Part shown: positions 59,343-64,000 of the stretch, piece after piece
How the letters are laid out: each line of letters starts with the position of its first letter
How positions within the stretch are numbered: the first letter of the stretch is position 1
DNA from: Epiperipatus broadwayi
Lineage: Eukaryota; Onychophora; Udeonychophora; Euonychophora; Peripatidae
NCBI GenBank assembly: GCA_028023455.1
Contig: JAQFVV010006221.1
Span: 9,963,011-10,027,010 of the forward strand
Direction: 5' to 3'
Length of the DNA: 64,000 nucleotides
Made by a program: the position numbers and the translations under genes
Notes under the pieces: model-generated
Seen by the model: only the letters and a program-made list of their open reading frames with translations
Told to the model about the DNA's origin: nothing
Database searches by the model: none

Positions 59343-60133
59343 TGCTTTCTCTATATCTATAAAACTCATATATAACGATCTACCTGAATTCCTACTCATC
59401 TCTATAAGTTGTGTAACTACAAACAAACTATCTCCTATATGCCTATCTGACCTAAAGCCTCCTTGCATTTCCCCCACTACATTATTTTCTTCCATCCATT
59501 TTCCAACTCTTCCAGCTACCATATATGCCAAAACTTTATATAAAACTGCTGTTACCGCTATCGGTCTATAATTATTTAACTTTCTATGATCCTTACCCTT
59601 TCCTTTAAATAATAATCTTATTCTTGTATTACTCCAACTACCCGGAAAAACTGTCTTCTGCACCATCTTATTAAAACATGATAATAACTTTGCTTTTGCT
59701 CTATGCCCTAAATTCATTACCATCTCTGCTGCCCATCCATCTAAACCTCTCACCTTTCCACTTTTCAATCTCTTTCCTGCCTCATTCAATTCATTTTTTG
59801 TGAACCTAATATTCCCACTACTAACTGCTTTCATGTTTTCTATCACTAATTCCTTCACATCTAACATCTTTTCTATATCCATTACACATCTATTTAAGAT
59901 TTTCTCTAGCTCGCCTCTAGAGCTACATTCTATTCCCTCATCATCTATTAATACTATCCCTCTTTCCCCTACATTTCTCCTTTTAATGTAATTCCAAAAT
60001 TTTTTACTCCCATCTCTTCCACTTTTATTAATATCCTCCAACAATTTATTATTTAATTTCATCCTCTCTCTATAATTATCCATTTTAGCTAGCTTCTTCT
60101 TTTCCAAGTACTTTTCCCATTTAATATTAATGG

Positions 60134-61812
60134 TCAAGGAGATGGGTTTGAAGATGAGTAACAACTAAAGATTATAAAAGGAACACACAATTTGAGGGGG
60201 GCTGTTCCTGTTAATTTTATTTTGTTCTGATTGGTTTTTGTATTCTTCAGCTTGTATCCATCTGACTTAAAATTCTGTTAAAAACTGGTAGTAAAAGTAA
60301 AATTTGTACCAAGTTTAATAAGTAAGTCAATGTAAATCCCTAAATCAGGTACACTTTTCACTCCTAACATCAATCATTAATCAAAGCCCAAGGATGGCAA
60401 ATTTCTGTGCAATCGGTCAACGGATAGTGTATTTGAAATGGATCTCCAATCTTCCCAATGTGAAATACCTCAGATGATAACTGTTTTATCTGAAATGTTT
60501 GAGTGGCTTTATTTGAGACATGAAGGAAAACCTTGAAATAAGAACATTTGTTATAATTCTGTACTTGTGTTAAAATTGTTTAGAAGGTGGACCAAGCTTT
60601 CTGCAATTTTTATTTTTTTTTATCATGAAGGAAAACTGTTTTTTTTTGTGTGTGTGAGAGAAGTCAAAACATGCCAGAAAAACTGCTATTCAATTGGAAA
60701 AAGATACTGAATAAATGAACATTATAAATGAAATTATAAATTTATTATGGTGATAATAAATGTTGAGCTGAATATCTAAATGGAATTGCTAAACTTATAA
60801 TACTAGGGAATGACTAAGTTCTTTAAGTGTTGTTATATCGAGTAATTTTGGCTAATCAACTGTAGATTAAGTGATTTTGTTTTAATATGAATTGCTTCAC
60901 AAAGTATGGGTGAATGATTCAGGATCCAAAAAAATAGTGCAGCTGTTTTGTAAAAATATGAGCATTCTAAACTTAAAAATATTGTAAGCAAGTATGCAAT
61001 TTTAGATGATTTTAAATCAAGGAGTTATGGCCATTTATGTGTTTTCATATTTAAATACTGTAATGTATGTGCATCTATAATATGTGTGGAGAAACTTTAA
61101 ATGATCACCATGAGAATGATGATCGTGCCAATCATCGCAGTTACTGGAAGAGATCATAAGTGATGGACTGTGCTAAAGACTTTTAAGTATAATTTTCTCT
61201 TTACTTTATTATGCATTTATTTATTGTATATAGTGAAAAACTTATTTTATTTTAAGGTCTATTATTTAAAATATATTACTGAATATACTGGTATTAAATT
61301 TAGGTTATAGTAGCTTAAAATATGCCTTCATTATATATCGTTATAATTTAATTTTGATGCCACCTTAATATGAATGACCTGTCTGTATGAAAGTTTAAAA
61401 TGTTTACATGAGAAGTTCACAGATCTATAAAATATTTTTATGCTTATAAGTAAATATTGATATTATTAATGCTTTATTTTCTTATTTATATAGTTTTAAG
61501 ATTTTGATATTCCTATGTCCTAGATAAAGAGAGATTTAAATATAATTGTTGTATGTTGAACAATGATGCACATTTCTTATTTCATAATTATTTAATACTT
61601 ATAATCGTGAGAGAGCTATACTCAGCCTCAACTCTTAAGTCAGTGGTAACTTTAGCATGGTCATTCACATCACTTAATCTTATATTATAATATAATCTTC
61701 AATAGTTTCTCTTCCTCTTTCCTTCTTTATTTTTGCTTTTCTAATATATAAAATAATAACCACATTCCACTCTTTTTACACTTTAAAGCCAAATATATTT
61801 ATTAATTTTACA
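60134..61812. other. AT-rich DNA, nothing recognised
   Basis: No supported feature. Confidence 0.4.
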
Positions 61813-61842
61813 GTTTCGACTGTTCCTAGCAGTCTTCATCAG
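61813..61842 (-). ncRNA. Hammerhead-ribozyme-like motif with canonical core
   Basis: The minus strand reads CTGATGA, stem GACTG / CAGTC around a CTAGGAA loop, then GAAAC. This is the closest match in the window to the canonical CUGAUGA...GAAA core. No PLE coding sequence flanks it. Stem III and the cleavage site are not obvious. Confidence 0.6.
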
Positions 61843-64000
61843 ATCTTATTATCTACTAAAACTTTCTTTCCACCATCATTTTCTATCCCATCACTTAATC
61901 TTGAGAGAACAGGGTTTAAACTCTCACTAAACACTAAATTGATGTATAAAATCAATAATACCATAACAGTCAAATACGATTAGAATAAAGTAAAATAAAA
62001 AATTATTGAAGCTTAAATATTTTAATAATGTAAAGGAGATCGAGGGTGTATCCCCAGCTCCATTGTCAATATACTCCATAAAAAATATATCCTAGGTTAT
62101 AGTTGCAGTAGTGATTGGTGCATGCCCAAATTTATATGTGTAGTGATTGAGTCATAACATATCTTGTAGCCCTCAGAGTATGAGCACCCAGGGTTTATGC
62201 CATCACAAATGTAGTGCTTTGTAGTTTTATTTTCCTTACGGAACTTTTTAAAAATAAAGTGTGAATCAAGAATTGATGTATAATGCTTGGCTGAGCTGTG
62301 CTCACCATCATTTATAGGACTAATAATCATTCAAAATTTAAAGTTAGTGTTAAAAGCCTATACAAGCAATGCACATCAGAACCAGCTTGTAATAGAAGCA
62401 AGTCACTGCTGGAATTGTAAGATTAAAGGTCTATTACTCATGTTGGAACATAGAAAGCATTGAGTGTGTGTAAGTGCATGAATGTGATTTCTAGAATAGT
62501 TAATCAGTTTAGAAATAGAATGTTAAGTCTCAAACAAACAGACAAGCTACAATCTAAAGGTGTAACTAAAAGTTATAAGTCAAAATCATTCGTAGGCGTG
62601 ATTATTAAAAAGAAAAAGAAACAATCTATGATATTTAGTTTGCAAAGTCACAGTAGCATCAAGAGACATATAATTCTTTGAAAAATAGAATTAATTTAAA
62701 GATATTTAGAATTGTATAATTTTAAGGGCTGTTATAATAAATAGTTATTTATGCTTGCCTTCCAGGAACTAGCAAAATATGACTGGTTGAGATATATATA
62801 TATATTTATTATTAGTTTATTTTACTTAAGTTCTTGTAAAGCTGTAATTATGACACATGCCATGTAGAAATGTCTTTGTAAGCATGGAAGAGGGATTATA
62901 TTCTCAGTAGTGTTTACAAATCCACTGTAAATATTTTATTTGTTAATTGGATTGCTACGATGCTATGTTGAATTAAAATTTTGTAGTTTATAATTTGAAT
63001 TATTAATAAATGTGTGTTAATTATATTTTGGTGTTGTGTAATGTTTTGGTATCCACAAAATCCAGAAATCTTAATCATATGCAAATTTAGATAAATGTCT
63101 TAATGCTTATTCTGGTTCAGACACATTGCAAAAGTTTGATTATTAAATTCATATTTTTTTTTGAAGTTCAAAATTAGCTTTAAGAAACATTCATAACTTG
63201 CAATACCAATTATATGGTTACACTGCAAACATCTAGAAAGAGGTTTACTTTTAAATTAATTATTATTTTCATTTTCATAAATTTATTGTGTTATGACTAA
63301 TATCTTGAGTGGACATAAAACCCCTTTCCCCCTTTCCTGGTATTTGAATGCACCCCCAGTCAATAGTAACCTAGTTCAAAATTTAACTACTTAATAATTT
63401 ATAAGATTTAATTATTATTGGTTGATGAAAAATAGATATTAGCTTAGAGATCAATCATATATCTACTTAAGTGATATTTCTAGGATACCATTCCTTGGTC
63501 TACAATAAATTCGTAAAGCACCTATAAAAATTTTGCATTCCTGATTTGAAATCTGAGACTATAATTTTCCAATTTCAAATTAGAGCTCATGAATTTATTG
63601 TTATAAAATTAATGTAATATTATAAATTAATTAAATCAGTAAGACTTTATTCCATGCATCTCTGATCATGACAATATAACAATGTGGAGAAGTTAAAGGT
63701 AGTAAAGTTTAGGGAAAGAGGGGAGTGTGGAGAAGTTATTAATGGAGATAAATTAATTGTAACTGTGGTGCTGATGATTTATGTGGGGAGTACTGAGGTC
63801 ATTAAAATGTTATGAGTGTGAGTCAAGGCTTCTCCTCTCTTAGCTTATTGGTAATATTTTATAATGTTTAGTATTAGTATAATTCTTGGTGTTCTCGGTA
63901 TGAATTAGCAAAACAATTATAGAACCCTAAGCATAAGCAATAGAGGACTGGTATTTTTATTTGTTCTATGTGAGATATAAGACAGCTGCGTTTGATTCAT
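61843..64000. other. AT-rich DNA, nothing recognised
   Basis: No supported feature. A (TA)n run lies near 62790. Confidence 0.4.

Larger units (their letters stand above)
57719..60130 (-). pseudogene. LINE reverse transcriptase, broken in five places
   Basis: Five minus-strand segments follow one another. At 60130-59268 lies the start of the reverse transcriptase, with SGKVRGLDGWAAEMVMN (motif 0/1), RPIAVTAVLYKVLAYMVAG (motif 2), EMQGGFRSDRHIGDSLF (motif 2a) and YMSFIDIEKAYDRVN (motif A, Asp present). At 59227-58964 lies GLRQGCPMSPILFLLFLSE (motif B). At 59010-58279 lies FFADDIFLCAERRED (motif C, both Asp present). 58257-58075 and 58045-57719 carry the C-terminus with CKLCKEGIENIRHLLIEC. Breaks come from a 70-base tandem duplication, an A-run near 58972, and a 20-base duplication near 58260. 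The clade is not settled. Confidence 0.9.
57545..60133 (-). mobile_element. LINE with CATCA-type tail, longest copy (copy 3)
   Basis: The minus strand carries most of a reverse transcriptase and the C-terminal CCHC region, and ends in (GATGT)n read on the plus strand. The endonuclease and the 5' part are missing. ATTTATATTAAT near 57529 and ATTTAATATTAAT near 60121 could be a 12-13-base target duplication with one indel. Three short tandem duplications interrupt the element (59203-59342, 58260-58299, 57550-57672). Confidence 0.9.

Noticed and set aside
59299-59991. Plus-strand frames opposite the LINE at 59-60 kb
   Set aside because: They are antisense shadows of the reverse transcriptase on the minus strand.

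Overview
This is AT-rich animal DNA with no recognisable host gene. It holds Penelope-like elements with GIY-YIG remnants and hammerhead-like motifs, non-LTR retrotransposons, many tRNA-related short retroposons, a hAT-like relic and small hairpin transposons. Together these point to a metazoan, most likely an invertebrate (a lophotrochozoan is possible but not shown). No intact transposase, reverse transcriptase or cellular protein was found. Coding remnants carry stops, frameshifts or 5' truncations. The window reads as an intergenic or intronic graveyard of mobile elements.

Layout. 0-10 kb: a TA-flanked hairpin MITE, a minus-strand Penelope-like (PLE) 3' tail, a second hairpin, and a 5'-truncated LINE ending in a CATCA-type tail. 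10-15 kb: an old duplicated segment, in which one copy carries a tRNA-like retroposon that its paralogue lacks. 14.8-16.8 kb: a plus-strand PLE with reverse transcriptase and GIY-YIG remnants; two short insertions sit at one target site. 18-24 kb: foldback retroposons (families A, B and C). 27-32 kb: a hAT-like relic and an eroded minus-strand Penelope element between two direct repeats. 32-47 kb: RTE-type 3' fragments, an unrelated LINE tail, two hairpins made of inverted PLE ends, and a palindrome with four hammerhead-like cores. 47.6-51.3 kb: a decayed LINE followed by a second copy of the CATCA-tail LINE. 52-56.5 kb: more foldback insertions, including an 884-bp palindrome. 57.5-60.1 kb: the longest LINE copy, on the minus strand. 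Most of 60-64 kb shows nothing recognisable.

The most striking pattern is that many insertions are self-complementary yet are flanked by 10-17-bp direct repeats of unrelated sequence. That length is typical of target-primed reverse transcription, not of cut-and-paste MITEs. At least ten such insertions, from several families, can be delimited to the base. Some contain PLE-type hammerhead-like cores. All family names (A, B, C, T) are local labels. Boundaries without flanking duplications are approximate, and all alignments were made by eye.
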